64,000 nucleotides of DNA from Prevotella sp. (GCA_016287755.1 JAEEWT010000007.1:107765-171764), one strand, 5' to 3'; shown: positions 54,974 to 64,000, numbered from the stretch's first letter. The notes: generated by a model from the letters alone, not told the origin. Made by a program: numbers and translations.

Positions 54974-55220
54974 ACATCTAACCCAACATGCCTGAAATGC
55001 CCAGCCACAAAGGGTTTGACAAGGGTTAGATGTTGCTTGAACATCTAACCTACATCTAACCCTCATCTAACCTTCCTATCCCTTCTTTCTTCCCTTTTCC
55101 AAATAGAAGAGAGAGTATCTGGGTTAGATGTACGGGATATGTGGGTTAGATGTTTAAGCAACATCTAACCCACCTCAAACCCTCTATACATCGATGTTTC
55201 AAGAGATTTGGGTTAGATGT
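54974..55220. repeat. Array of nine ACATCTAACC-type motifs
   Basis: Copies on the plus strand at 54974, 55041, 55052, 55063 and 55161, and on the minus strand at 55023-55033, 55121-55131, 55143-55153 and 55210-55220. Three (55041, 55052, 55063) are exact 11-bp tandem steps. Two pairs make stems: GGTTAGATGTT/AACATCTAACC (55023-55051) and a 14-bp stem GTGGGTTAGATGTT/AACATCTAACCCAC (55141-55173). It looks iteron-like. No gene is seen in this gap. Confidence 0.88.
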
Positions 55221-55264
55221 TGAGGTTTTTGGAGCATATCATTGGTGATTTGCGAAAAAGGTTG

Positions 55265-55272
55265 TATATTTG
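55265..55272 (+). promoter_or_regulatory. -7 element of the alpha/beta hydrolase gene
   Basis: TATATTTG about 80 bp upstream of the ATG at 55352. Confidence 0.55.
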
Positions 55273-55351
55273 CAAAATGTTACAATTACCTATTTCTGGT
55301 AATACGAGCAATAGATAAGTGATACATTATTATAACAATTAGATAAAGATT

Positions 55352-56407
55352 ATGAAGAGATTTTTGATGACAGCGATGATGGTCGCTGCAAGCGTAGGAC
55401 TGATGAATGCTCAGACTGTTCATCGGCAAGTAGTGGAAGAAGGTGGTACAGGACCGTTCAAATCGGAGGTGGTGGGAGACGCCACATGCACAGGATTTAC
55501 GGTGTATCGCCCGCAGAACCTGAAGGAAGTGGTGGCAAAGAACGGTGCCTTACCCGTTATTGTCTATGCCAACGGTGCCTGCTTCAACAACAATGTGGAG
55601 ATGCGACTCCTGTTGAGCGAGGTAGCCTCCTACGGGTATGTGGCAGCAGCCATCGGTCCGTACGACGAAGAGGATGTGATGGCCCAATGGAGAGGCGTAC
55701 TGAAATCGTCTTATCCCGAAACCAAGGGAGAGGTTATCATGGCTAACGGTGAGAAGATTCTTCCCCTTACTCCCGAAGAGATCAAGGCTCGTCAGGAGCA
55801 ACAGGCCAAGCAAAGAGAGCAGGCCATGAAGAAAGCCAAGAAGAACAAGAAACAACAGCCGGTTGAGCCGCCTTTCAGAACGTATCCGAAGATGTTGTTG
55901 GAGGTACTTGACTGGCTGACCGACCAGAATGCTAACGCTGGTTCAGAATACTACCATTGCTTGAACCTTGATCATGTGGCAGCCATGGGACAGTCGTGCG
56001 GTGGTGCTCAGGTATTGGGTGTTGCCCATGACCCACGTATCAAGACCTGCGTGATGCTGAACTCAGGTATTGGTGATATGGAGATGATGGGATCAACGAA
56101 AGAGATGCTGAAGAACCTTCATCAGCCGATGTTCTACATGATTGGCGGTCCTGGCGACATCGCATACGGTAATGCCCAGAAAGACTACGAGCGCATAGCC
56201 GATAATATTCCGGTGGTGATGCTGAACTCGAAGGACGGTCATAGCGGTACCTATTACGAGAAGTACGGCGGAAACTATGCCAAGGCAGTGGTGAAATGGC
56301 TCGACTGGCAGTTGAAAGGCCAAGTGGGACAGGCGGCTCTCTTCCTGGATGATGACTACCTGAAAATGAAATTCCCCGAATGGCAAGGCGTTCGTAAGAA
56401 TTTCTAA
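55352..56407 (+). CDS. Secreted alpha/beta hydrolase
   Basis: 351 residues with a signal peptide ending at LMNAQ. Nucleophile Ser in [12 protein letters not shown] (about 213), likely acid/His at the C-terminal part ([16 protein letters not shown]). The fold resembles dienelactone-hydrolase/cutinase-like esterases. Residues about 145-172 form a Lys/Gln/Glu-rich charged insertion ([20 protein letters not shown]). The substrate is unknown. It is followed after 91 bp by the GH51 gene, which has its own promoter; its own promoter lies downstream of the ACATCTAACC array. Confidence 0.8.
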   Translation: MKRFLMTAMMVAASVGLMNAQTVHRQVVEEGGTGPFKSEVVGDATCTGFTVYRPQNLKEVVAKNGALPVIVYANGACFNNNVEMRLLLSEVASYGYVAAAIGPYDEEDVMAQWRGVLKSSYPETKGEVIMANGEKILPLTPEEIKARQEQQAKQREQAMKKAKKNKKQQPVEPPFRTYPKMLLEVLDWLTDQNANAGSEYYHCLNLDHVAAMGQSCGGAQVLGVAHDPRIKTCVMLNSGIGDMEMMGSTKEMLKNLHQPMFYMIGGPGDIAYGNAQKDYERIADNIPVVMLNSKDGHSGTYYEKYGGNYAKAVVKWLDWQLKGQVGQAALFLDDDYLKMKFPEWQGVRKNF

Positions 56408-56458
56408 GATTTGTTTCAGTTTTTATCTGGATAGGTCTATAATATCGATTTTTTTGTG

Positions 56459-56466
56459 TAAATTTG
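56459..56466 (+). promoter_or_regulatory. -7 element/candidate operator of the GH51 gene
   Basis: TAAATTTG, 32 bp before ATG 56499. Together with flanking TGTG and CCCAAATT it matches the arabinose operon leader at 35165-35186 in 18 of 22 positions. Confidence 0.5.
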
Positions 56467-56498
56467 TGCCCAAATTGTATAAACCAAGAAAAGACAAA

Positions 56499-58091
56499 AT
56501 GAGAAAGAAACTTGTTACCGCGACTATCGCACTGGTTTGCGCAGTCACAGCAACGGCTGCCGACAACGTGAAGGCTACTATTCATGCCGACCAACCTGGA
56601 GCTAAAATCAACCGAGAGATCTACGGACAGTTCTCAGAACATCTGGGATCATGTATCTACGGTGGTCTCTGGGTGGGTGAGAACTCACAGATTCCCAACA
56701 TTAACGGCTACAGAAAGGATGTGTTTGAAGCACTCAAGGCGCTGAAGGTGCCTGTGCTGAGATGGCCGGGCGGCTGCTTTGCCGACGACTATCACTGGAT
56801 GGACGGTATCGGTCCGAAGAACCAGCGTCCTTCTCTGCGCAACAACAACTGGGGAGGAACCATCGAGGATAACTCGTTCGGTACACATGAGTTCCTGAAC
56901 CTGTGCGAGATGCTTGGCTGTGAGCCGTATATCAGCGGTAACGTAGGTTCGGGTACCGTGAAGGAGATGGCCCAGTGGGTGGAGTATATGACCAGCGATG
57001 GTGATACTCCAATGGCTCGTCTTCGCAGGGCAAACGGTCGCGACAAGGCTTGGAAGGTGAAGTACTTCGGTATCGGTAACGAGGCTTGGGGTTGCGGCGG
57101 TAATATGACTCCGGAATACTACTCTGATGAGTTCCGCAAGTTCAATACTTATCTGCGCGACTATACCGGCAACAAGCTGTATCGCATCGGTAGTGGTGCT
57201 TCCGACTATGATTATAACTGGACCACCGTACTGATGGACAAGATCGGTAACCGCATGCAGGGTGTGTCTCTTCATTATTATACTTGCTCGGGCTGGGAAG
57301 GATCGAAAGGTTCTGCCACGAAGTTCGACACCGACCAGTATTATTGGGCACTGGGTAAGTGTCTGGAGATCGAGGATGTAATCAAGAAGCACAAGGCCAT
57401 CATGGATAAAGCAGATCCCAAGCATGAGGTTGACCTGCTGGTGGATGAATGGGGTACCTGGTGGGACGAGGAGCCCGGAACCATTTCCGGTCACCTGTAC
57501 CAGCAGAATGCACTGCGCGATGCTTTCGTGGCTGCGCTCTCACTGAACGTGTTCCATCGTCATACCGACCGTGTGAAGATGGCGAACATCGCACAGGTGG
57601 TGAACGTACTGCAGTCGATGATTCTTACCGATCAGGAAGGAACGGGTCATATGGTGCTCACCCCGACTTACCATGTGTTCCAGATGTACACTCCGTTCCA
57701 GGAGGCTACCTATCTGCCCGTTGATCTTAACAGCGAGATCGTTCAGGTTAACAAGGAGTATTTCAAGGAGAAGCAGAATGCCAAGGACGCTGGCTACCGC
57801 CCCTGCCCTCTCCTCTCGGCTTCGGCTGCCAAGACCACCGACGGTGGTATCATCCTGGCTGTGACCAACGTAAGTCTTGACAAGGCACAGACCATCGACT
57901 TCGACATCGACGGTTACAATGCCAAGTCGGTTAACGGAAAGATCCTGACCTCGAAGAACGTGGCCGACTTCAACGACTTCAACCATCCTAACGTAGTGGC
58001 TCCCGCTGAGTTCAAGGATGCGAAGTTGAAGAAGAACAAGCTCACCGTGAAGGTGCCCGCCAAGAGCATCGTGGTGCTGAACATCAAGTAA
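56499..58091 (+). CDS. abfA: GH51 alpha-L-arabinofuranosidase
   Basis: 530 residues from ATG 56499; the upstream frame start at 56454 is not an ATG and overlaps the -7 element. The signal peptide ends near ATATAAD. Catalytic acid/base Glu is in [13 protein letters not shown] (about 194), and nucleophile Glu in [13 protein letters not shown] (about 316). [16 protein letters not shown] is the usual substrate-loop motif. It releases arabinose from arabinan or arabinoxylan outside the cytoplasm and feeds the ara operon. A terminator follows at 58138. Confidence 0.94.
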   Translation: MRKKLVTATIALVCAVTATAADNVKATIHADQPGAKINREIYGQFSEHLGSCIYGGLWVGENSQIPNINGYRKDVFEALKALKVPVLRWPGGCFADDYHWMDGIGPKNQRPSLRNNNWGGTIEDNSFGTHEFLNLCEMLGCEPYISGNVGSGTVKEMAQWVEYMTSDGDTPMARLRRANGRDKAWKVKYFGIGNEAWGCGGNMTPEYYSDEFRKFNTYLRDYTGNKLYRIGSGASDYDYNWTTVLMDKIGNRMQGVSLHYYTCSGWEGSKGSATKFDTDQYYWALGKCLEIEDVIKKHKAIMDKADPKHEVDLLVDEWGTWWDEEPGTISGHLYQQNALRDAFVAALSLNVFHRHTDRVKMANIAQVVNVLQSMILTDQEGTGHMVLTPTYHVFQMYTPFQEATYLPVDLNSEIVQVNKEYFKEKQNAKDAGYRPCPLLSASAAKTTDGGIILAVTNVSLDKAQTIDFDIDGYNAKSVNGKILTSKNVADFNDFNHPNVVAPAEFKDAKLKKNKLTVKVPAKSIVVLNIK

Positions 58092-58137
58092 AAGAACATA
58101 TCATCAGACCTATAGATGGTCTGTAGCAAAATAATTA

Positions 58138-58166
58138 AACTGTGGCTTTGTAGTCACAGTTTTTTT
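58138..58166 (+). terminator. Intrinsic terminator after the GH51 gene
   Basis: ACTGTG-GCTTTGTAGT-CACAGT stem followed by TTTTTT; the next promoter -7 starts 4 bp on. Confidence 0.8.
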
Positions 58167-58169
58167 ATA

Positions 58170-58177
58170 TATCTTTG
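58170..58177 (+). promoter_or_regulatory. -7 element of the nuclease-fold protein gene
   Basis: TATCTTTG, 53 bp before the ATG at 58231. Confidence 0.6.
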
Positions 58178-58230
58178 CATCAGAATATTAACTCGATTGT
58201 ATATGGAAATAATCAATAAAGATACTACTT

Positions 58231-59361
58231 ATGAAAAAAACGAGAATTTGGATGCTTGCTACAGTATTGGTTTGTAGCAACCTGACGATTTCCGCACAAG
58301 AGGCAGGGGAACAGTTTTCTATTGCCACACTGAATGTGGACGGATTACCCCAGAAGACTTTGGTGCTGGAACTGAACGCTGACGGACCTGGTGACACAGG
58401 AACAGCACGTATTGGTAAATACTTGAAGAACAAGGGGTATGACCTGGTAATGATGCAGGAAGACTTCAACTATCATGGAGTGCTTTCTGTATGGTTGGAG
58501 GATGACTACAAGATGGACGAATGGAGCGGAGATGTAGGAATAGACGGTCATGATATTGACTTCTTTCACCTGCAGAACCACCGTTTCGAGTGCGACGGTT
58601 TGATGACCTGCTGGAAGAACGACCTGCAAGTAACTGCGGTTGCACGAACACCTTGGACACAGAACTTCGGGAAGTTCAGCCATGCCAACGACGAGATTAT
58701 AACCAAGGGCTTTCGTCGTTACGACGTGACCTTACGCAGTGGCGACCGCATCGTTGTCTATAACCTGCACATGGACGCTACCCTCGAAGAGGATGAAGCA
58801 GAGATGAAGGGTGAGAAAGACCGTGAAGCACGCATGGCGCAACTGGCACAGCTGAAAGAGGATGTGCTGCAGAACCTCAGCTCGCATCCTATTATCATTA
58901 CTGGTGACATGAACTGTCTCTATGGGCGCGACAACGTGAAACAGTCTTTTATCGACGCAATCAATGAGACAGGACAAGGAACGGCTTCGGATGTATGGGT
59001 GGAACTGAAGCAAGGCGGTGTATATCCAGCAAAAGCAAGTACCGAGGCTACTGCTGGAGAAGAGACGCTCGACAAGATCATTTACATCAACCCAACGATG
59101 GGTACGATGATTCAGCCTGTAGCCTTCTCGATCGACAAGGAAGGCTATCTATATGATGGAAAGCCACTGGGCGACCACTGGCCGGTTGCTGCTACGTTCC
59201 AGGTGACATCGACAAAGACTGCCATCAACGAGATCAGTAATGACCAACCTACTGACAGCAGATGGTATAATCTTAACGGACAGCGTGTGAACCAACCTCT
59301 GAAAGGTATCTATATCGAGCAAAAGGGTGAAAAGTCTGACAAACGAATCATTAAAAACTAA
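58231..59361 (+). CDS. Secreted endonuclease/exonuclease/phosphatase-fold protein with sorting-like tail
   Basis: 376 residues with signal peptide ending at TISAQ. EEP fold motifs: IATLNVDG at the start, VMMQEDF with the metal Glu, ITGDMNCLYGRDN (GDxN), and LGDHWPVAATF with the catalytic His. Family members are DNases, sphingomyelinases or inositol phosphatases; the sequence does not decide. The C-terminus RWYNLNGQRV...KGIYIEQKG is like the tails of two other secreted proteins here. The next gene starts 5 bp after its stop, so the pair is one unit. Confidence 0.8.
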   Translation: MKKTRIWMLATVLVCSNLTISAQEAGEQFSIATLNVDGLPQKTLVLELNADGPGDTGTARIGKYLKNKGYDLVMMQEDFNYHGVLSVWLEDDYKMDEWSGDVGIDGHDIDFFHLQNHRFECDGLMTCWKNDLQVTAVARTPWTQNFGKFSHANDEIITKGFRRYDVTLRSGDRIVVYNLHMDATLEEDEAEMKGEKDREARMAQLAQLKEDVLQNLSSHPIIITGDMNCLYGRDNVKQSFIDAINETGQGTASDVWVELKQGGVYPAKASTEATAGEETLDKIIYINPTMGTMIQPVAFSIDKEGYLYDGKPLGDHWPVAATFQVTSTKTAINEISNDQPTDSRWYNLNGQRVNQPLKGIYIEQKGEKSDKRIIKN

Positions 59362-59366
59362 ACACT

Positions 59367-61031
59367 ATGATTTCCATGCGTATAACAAATATAGTAAAGG
59401 TAGCTTTCATTGTTTGTTCCTTTACCACGGCACTTACCTGTGTTGCACAGAATGCCGACTATAAGATTATCTATGAGAACGATACCGTAATCAAGACCCG
59501 TGTGGGAGGGTTCTCATTAGACTCCCGACCAGTGCGCCGCATCATCTACGAATATACCTCGAAAGATGCCGACGGTAAGCCGGCCACCATCAGCGGTGTG
59601 ATGATGATTCCTTCAAACATCATCGACGGAACGCCTTGCGACGGTATCATGCTCTTCAACCGCGCCACGTTGGGTTCACCCGACGACTGTCCTTCAACGG
59701 GTAACCAGGAACTGATAAACGGATTGATTGCCAATCCCTTGAAGCCGAACTATATCCTTGTGATGAGCGATTTTATCGGCTACGGATCATCCAGCGAATA
59801 CCCGTCGTTCTATCACAGCGGTGACGTAAATGCCCGGAACTCGCTCGACGGTCTGCTGGCCGCGCGGCAGATTCTCGACGATCAGCAACTGCCACAGGGT
59901 AAGTACCTGTTCAACCTCGGCTTCTCACAAGGCGGCTCTGAGTCGCTCTATGTGGCCAAACTGCGCGACATGGAGTACAAGGATAAGGGGGTTACCTTTA
60001 CCAAGACCTTTGCTGGAGGCGGTCCTACCGACTATGCCGTGGCTTATCAGGAATATGTGGAGAAGGATTGGTGCGAAGACTGCAAGGATGTGGTCATGAT
60101 GCTGATATCATGCGTGGAGAACTGTCATATGAATATCGACTACAAGGATCTGTTTACAGAGCCTCTGGCCACAGGTGCAAAAGAATATGTAAAGACCAAG
60201 AGGAAATCTACCCTATCCGATTATGGTGTCAACATGAAGGATTCGCTCCACAATCTGATACAGCCTGCCTATATGAATCTGAAGACCGAACAGGCAAAGA
60301 CACTCATGGCCAAGTTGAAAGAAATCAACCTGATGAACGGATGGGAACCTGATACCGAACAGAAATACTTCATCGAACACAGTCGTCACGACAACTATGT
60401 ACCCATCCAGTGCGTACGCAGCATCATCCCTTGGATGCAAGACAAGGGGTTCACGCCCAGCATCGTACCGGGCAAGACCAATCTGCAGACCAATACATTG
60501 GTGTTCAAACTCGACCATACCAGCTCGGCCATCGTGTGGATCATCCAGACCATTGCGGCCATCCAGTTCTGGCCCGTGGTTTACTACGAGGGTGAACAGA
60601 ACCGCTACTACCATGAGGTGATGGGAGACATGAACCTGATCAAGTTCATCAAGACACTCGAGAGCATGGGTATCGACCTGAGAAAAATCATCAAGAATAA
60701 AGGTCTGGCCAGAGGAAATCTACCCAACCGTTATACATGGTTCGACCTGATTCCCAATATCAGCGAAACACTGGCAAAGGTGGATCTTACAACCGATGAC
60801 CTCGATGAGATGTGTAAAGATGCGGGTATTACCGATCTGGACATATTAACAGCCTATGCCTATCTCATGGAGGAAAGTGATGAGCGTGAAGAAGCAAAAC
60901 CTGCCTCCATGGCAAAGGCCATGAATCGCATAGAAGCACCGCTGTTCTTACTGCGTAAATACGAGCAGACGCTGGCTAACTGGTTCATGCTCGCTGGCTA
61001 CGATGTGAACTATCAGGCATGGGGAATGTAG
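59367..61031 (+). CDS. Secreted lipase-like alpha/beta hydrolase
   Basis: 554 residues with a signal peptide ending at TCVAQ. Nucleophile Ser in FNLGFSQGGSESLY (about 190), with IMLFNRATLG and LVMSDFIGYGSS upstream, as in secretory lipases/esterases. IEHSRHDNYVPIQCV near 335 may hold the acid Asp, and the catalytic His is not certain. The C-terminal ~170 residues are less conserved. Probably cotranscribed with the nuclease-fold protein. The substrate is unknown. Confidence 0.78.
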   Translation: MISMRITNIVKVAFIVCSFTTALTCVAQNADYKIIYENDTVIKTRVGGFSLDSRPVRRIIYEYTSKDADGKPATISGVMMIPSNIIDGTPCDGIMLFNRATLGSPDDCPSTGNQELINGLIANPLKPNYILVMSDFIGYGSSSEYPSFYHSGDVNARNSLDGLLAARQILDDQQLPQGKYLFNLGFSQGGSESLYVAKLRDMEYKDKGVTFTKTFAGGGPTDYAVAYQEYVEKDWCEDCKDVVMMLISCVENCHMNIDYKDLFTEPLATGAKEYVKTKRKSTLSDYGVNMKDSLHNLIQPAYMNLKTEQAKTLMAKLKEINLMNGWEPDTEQKYFIEHSRHDNYVPIQCVRSIIPWMQDKGFTPSIVPGKTNLQTNTLVFKLDHTSSAIVWIIQTIAAIQFWPVVYYEGEQNRYYHEVMGDMNLIKFIKTLESMGIDLRKIIKNKGLARGNLPNRYTWFDLIPNISETLAKVDLTTDDLDEMCKDAGITDLDILTAYAYLMEESDEREEAKPASMAKAMNRIEAPLFLLRKYEQTLANWFMLAGYDVNYQAWGM

Positions 61032-61134
61032 CATCAAATGGGAATAATGATAGCTTTTTGTTACATTTTCCTTACCATTCCCATCATTTTAATAAATAAT
61101 CCAAAGAAATCAACGGAAAGTGGAAAAAAATATG

Positions 61135-61142
61135 TAAATTTG
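61135..61142 (+). promoter_or_regulatory. -7 element of transketolase gene
   Basis: TAAATTTG, 52 bp upstream of the tkt ATG. Confidence 0.6.
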
Positions 61143-61194
61143 CAGTTGCATTGTAAAGAGACACGATAACTATATCTTATAATATACATTAATT

Positions 61195-63207
61195 ATGAAT
61201 GACAAGAAATTGATGAACAAAGCAGCAGACAATATCCGAATCTTAGCTGCTGCTATGGTAGAAAAGGCTAAGTCTGGTCACCCCGGAGGTGCTATGGGTG
61301 GTGCCGACTTCATTAACACGCTGTATAGCGAGTTCCTGGTGTACGATCCTGAGAACCCCAACTGGGAAGGACGCGACCGCTTCTTCCTGGATCCCGGCCA
61401 CATGGCTCCCATGCTCTACAGTCAGCTTGCCCTGATTGGCAAATACTCACTGGAGGATCTGAAGAACCTGCGTCAGTGGGGTTCAGTAACTCCTGGTCAC
61501 CCTGAGCGTGAACTGGCTCGCGGCATCGAGAACACATCTGGTCCTCTGGGACAGGGTCATACCTTCGCAGTAGGTGCTGCCATTGCTGCCAAGTTCCTGA
61601 AGGCTCGTCTGGGTAACGTGATGAACCAGACCATCTATGCTTACATCTCTGATGGTGGTGTACAGGAAGAGATCTCACAGGGTGCTGGTCGTATCGCCGG
61701 TAACCTGGGACTCGACAACCTGATCATGTTCTATGATGCCAACGATATCCAGCTCTCTACCAAGACAGAGGTGGTTACTTGCGAGGATACCGCCAAGAAG
61801 TATGAGGCTTGGGGATGGTATGTGCAGAAGATCGACGGTAATGATGTGGAGCAGATCCGCGAGGCTATCAAGAAGGCTCAGGCTGAGAAGGAGCGTCCTT
61901 CACTGATCATTGGTCATTGTGTGATGGGTAAGGGTGCCCGCAAGGCCGACGGTTCAAGCTATGAGAGCAACTGCGCTACACACGGTGCTCCTCTGGGTGG
62001 TGATAACTTCGTGCAGACCATGAAGAACCTGGGTGCTGATCCTGAGAACCCGTTCGTCATCTTCCCCGAGGTACAGGAACTGTATGCAAAGCGTGCTGAG
62101 GAACTGAAGAAGATCGTGGCTGAGCGCTACGCTGCCAAGGCAGAGTGGGCAAAGGGTCATCCCGAGCAGGCAAAACAGCTCGAGGAGTGGTTCAGCGGCA
62201 AGGCTCCGAAGATCGACTGGAGCAAGGTGGAACAGAAGGCTGGTTCTGCTACTCGTGGCGCAAGTGCTACCGTACTGAGCGTGCTCGCAGAGCAGGTTCC
62301 GAACATGATCTGCGCATCTGCCGACCTTTCTAACTCTGATAAGACCGACGGATTCCTGAAGAAAACACATGATATCGTTCGCGGTGACTTCAGCGGTGCC
62401 TTCTTCGAGGCTGGTGTGGCTGAGCTGACCATGGCTTGCTGCTGTATCGGTATGGCACTGCATGGTGGTGTAATTCCTGCCTGTGGTACCTTCTTCGTAT
62501 TCAGCGACTACATGAAGCCTGCTGTTCGTATGGCTGCTCTGATGGAGCTGCCCGTGAAGTTCATCTGGACACACGATGCCTTCCGCGTGGGTGAGGATGG
62601 TCCTACCCATGAGCCTGTTGAGCAGGAGGCACAGATCCGTCTGATGGAGAAACTGAAGAACCATAGCGGTAAGAACTCTGTACTGGTTGTTCGTCCTGCA
62701 GATGCTGAAGAGACAACAGTATGCTGGAAGATGGCTATGGAGAACACAGATACTCCTACTGCCCTGATCTTCTCTCGTCAGAATATCGACATGCTGCCCG
62801 AGGGCAACGACTATAGCCAGGCTGAGAAGGGTGCTTATGTTGTAGCTGGATCAGATGAGGACTTCGACGTGATCCTCTTGGCTTCTGGTTCTGAGGTATC
62901 TACCTTGGAGGCTGGTGCTAAGCTGCTTCGTGAGGACGGTGTGAAACTCCGTGTGGTTAGCGTTCCTTCTGAGGGACTGTTCCGCTCACAGAGCAAGGAG
63001 TATCAGCAGAGCGTTCTGCCCGCAGGTAAGAAGAAGTTCGGTTTGACCGCTGGTCTGCCCGTTACACTCGAAGGACTTGTTGGTGCTGACGGTTGTGTAT
63101 GGGGTTTGCAGAGCTTCGGCTTCTCTGCTCCTTACAAGGTGCTCGACGAGAAACTGGGCTACACAGGCGAGAATGTGTATAAGCAAGTAAAGGCCTTGCT
63201 GGGATAA
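61195..63207 (+). CDS. tkt: Transketolase
   Basis: 670-residue thiamine diphosphate enzyme of the pentose phosphate pathway. N-terminal KSGHPGGAMGGADF, ThDP motif YISDGGVQEEISQGAGRIAGNLGLDNLIMFYDAND (GDG is SDG here), and MTWTHDAFRVGEDGPTHEPVEQEAQ-type region (FIWTHDAFRVGEDG) in the pyrimidine domain. Full length for the family. It directly precedes rpiB (27 bp gap) and connects arabinose-derived xylulose-5-phosphate to central metabolism. Confidence 0.96.
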   Translation: MNDKKLMNKAADNIRILAAAMVEKAKSGHPGGAMGGADFINTLYSEFLVYDPENPNWEGRDRFFLDPGHMAPMLYSQLALIGKYSLEDLKNLRQWGSVTPGHPERELARGIENTSGPLGQGHTFAVGAAIAAKFLKARLGNVMNQTIYAYISDGGVQEEISQGAGRIAGNLGLDNLIMFYDANDIQLSTKTEVVTCEDTAKKYEAWGWYVQKIDGNDVEQIREAIKKAQAEKERPSLIIGHCVMGKGARKADGSSYESNCATHGAPLGGDNFVQTMKNLGADPENPFVIFPEVQELYAKRAEELKKIVAERYAAKAEWAKGHPEQAKQLEEWFSGKAPKIDWSKVEQKAGSATRGASATVLSVLAEQVPNMICASADLSNSDKTDGFLKKTHDIVRGDFSGAFFEAGVAELTMACCCIGMALHGGVIPACGTFFVFSDYMKPAVRMAALMELPVKFIWTHDAFRVGEDGPTHEPVEQEAQIRLMEKLKNHSGKNSVLVVRPADAEETTVCWKMAMENTDTPTALIFSRQNIDMLPEGNDYSQAEKGAYVVAGSDEDFDVILLASGSEVSTLEAGAKLLREDGVKLRVVSVPSEGLFRSQSKEYQQSVLPAGKKKFGLTAGLPVTLEGLVGADGCVWGLQSFGFSAPYKVLDEKLGYTGENVYKQVKALLG

Positions 63208-63233
63208 TAACGTTGTCTTTGACTTCGAAGAAT

Positions 63234-63683
63234 ATGGAAATTAAAACGATAGGCATAGCCTCTGATCATGCAGGTTTTGCATTGAAGCAGTTCGTGAAGT
63301 CATACCTCGAAAGGAATGGTTACGAGTATAAGGACTACGGAACCTATTCCGAAGAGAGTTGCGACTATAGCGACTATGGACATGCGCTTGCTAAAGGTAT
63401 CGAGGATGGAGAAGTCTATCCTGGCATCGCTATCTGCGGATCAGGCGAAGGTATCAACATGACTTTGAACAAACATCAAAGTATCCGTGCTGGTCTGTGC
63501 TGGATTCCAGAAATCGCACACCTCATCCGACAGCATAACAATGCGAATGTTCTCGTTATGCCAGGTCGATTCATCGACTCTGATATGGCAGAGCGCATCA
63601 TGGATGAGTTCTTCGCTACAGAATTCGAAGGGGGAAGACACCAGAGAAGAATCGATAAGATTCCATGCCAATGTTGTAAATGA
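63234..63683 (+). CDS. rpiB: Ribose-5-phosphate isomerase B
   Basis: 149 residues from ATG 63234 (MEIKTIGIASDHAGFALKQ). The RpiB/LacAB motifs are ASDHAGFALK and the active-site Cys in ICGSGEGINMTLNK (about residue 73). GRFIDSDMAERIMDEFF closes the fold. It interconverts ribose- and ribulose-5-phosphate. Last gene of the tkt-rpiB unit, ended by the terminator at 63704. Confidence 0.95.
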   Translation: MEIKTIGIASDHAGFALKQFVKSYLERNGYEYKDYGTYSEESCDYSDYGHALAKGIEDGEVYPGIAICGSGEGINMTLNKHQSIRAGLCWIPEIAHLIRQHNNANVLVMPGRFIDSDMAERIMDEFFATEFEGGRHQRRIDKIPCQCCK

Positions 63684-63703
63684 TAGATGATCATACTAAA
63701 TTA

Positions 63704-63744
63704 CGATGCCTCTCAAGTATCAGACTTGGGAGGCATCGTTTTTT
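63704..63744 (+). terminator. Intrinsic terminator of tkt-rpiB
   Basis: CGATGCCTCTCAAGT and ACTTGGGAGGCATCG form a 15-bp stem with one mismatch, followed by TTTTTT. Confidence 0.92.
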
Positions 63745-63761
63745 ATATGGGCATAGTTAAA

Positions 63762-63803
63762 GATGAAAGATGAAAGATGAAAGATGAGAGATGAGAGATG
63801 TGA
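63762..63803 (+). repeat. Heptamer array between rpiB and the rRNA terminator
   Basis: Six 7-bp units: GATGAAA x3, GATGAGA x2, GATGTGA. Confidence 0.9.
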
Positions 63804-63834
63804 GATAAATGATACGGCTCATGAATAGGGACAT

Positions 63835-63871
63835 AAAAAAAGGAGAGACTTCCCGTTTGGGAAACCTCTCC
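63835..63871 (-). terminator. Terminator of the rRNA operon
   Basis: On the minus strand GGAGAGGTTTCCC and GGGAAGTCTCTCC pair (with two G-U pairs) around AAAC and are followed by TTTTTTT, just downstream of the 5S rRNA. Confidence 0.88.
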
Positions 63872-63881
63872 ATAATGAAAG

Positions 63882-63993
<112 letters not shown>

Positions 63994-64000
63994 AAACGCT

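Noticed and set aside
54644..55351. Hidden small gene in the 708-bp gap
   Set aside because: No frame with a plausible start, codon use or motif; the sequence is dominated by repeats.

Overview
The window looks like a chromosomal segment from the Bacteroidota, most likely Prevotellaceae (Prevotella or a close relative). The evidence is the many TAnnTTTG (-7) promoters, several with TTTG about 20 bp upstream; a type IX secretion type-B sorting domain; Bacteroidota-type genes (LysM plus periplasmic-binding lipoprotein-like protein, GH97, Nudix-type AraR); and codon and protein similarity to Prevotella. Nothing looks like a phage or conjugative island. The only transposase-like gene is a REP-associated tyrosine transposase (RAYT).

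Layout. 1-1.6 kb: the 5' part of leuA behind a complete peptide-coding transcription attenuator. 1.7-2.3 kb: a small secreted protein. 2.3-3.9 kb: REP-like palindromes and a RAYT with a DprA/SLOG-like C-terminal domain. 3.8-6.8 kb: NhaC-type antiporter and POT peptide transporter. 6.8-9.7 kb: a beta-barrel protein, a LysM/periplasmic-binding protein and a type IX cargo. 9.7-14.2 kb: uvrA and an FAD dehydrogenase. 14.4-19.5 kb: an FN3/cleaved-adhesin surface protein and a GH3 beta-glucosidase. 20-28.4 kb: a housekeeping run (glnS, TPR protein, DedA, ABC-F, grpE, dnaJ, folC). 28.5-30.8 kb: galM-galK. 30.9-34.7 kb: surface and secreted proteins. 35.2-42.8 kb: an L-arabinose operon (mutarotase, sodium symporter, Nudix-type AraR, araD, araA, araB). 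42.8-51.1 kb: a GH2/ROK/two-phosphatase operon divergent from a GH97 gene. 51.1-54.6 kb: cobalamin genes cbiB, cobQ and cobD. 55.3-63.7 kb: a secreted hydrolase, GH51 arabinofuranosidase, secreted nuclease-like and lipase-like proteins, transketolase and rpiB. The window ends in a 5S rRNA on the minus strand, the 3' end of an rRNA operon.

How the genes work together. GH51 releases arabinose. The symporter and mutarotase bring it in and present it to araA, araB and araD, and transketolase and RpiB take the product into the pentose phosphate pathway. The two halves of this system are separated by about 13.7 kb of unrelated genes.

The most striking non-coding content is repetitive DNA. I find twelve loci with imperfect tandem arrays of exactly 7-bp period but different unit sequences. 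Several fill the stop-to-start gap between neighbouring genes or run in frame inside genes. There are also two 9-bp CTAG-containing arrays in coding sequence, C-rich palindromes (two inside cobalamin genes), an array of nine ACATCTAACC-type motifs at 55 kb, a symmetric TTTGTGAC/GTCACAAA array around an AT core at 33.4 kb, and a recurring extended promoter element. All functional calls come from reading the sequence and from recall of protein families; no database search was run.
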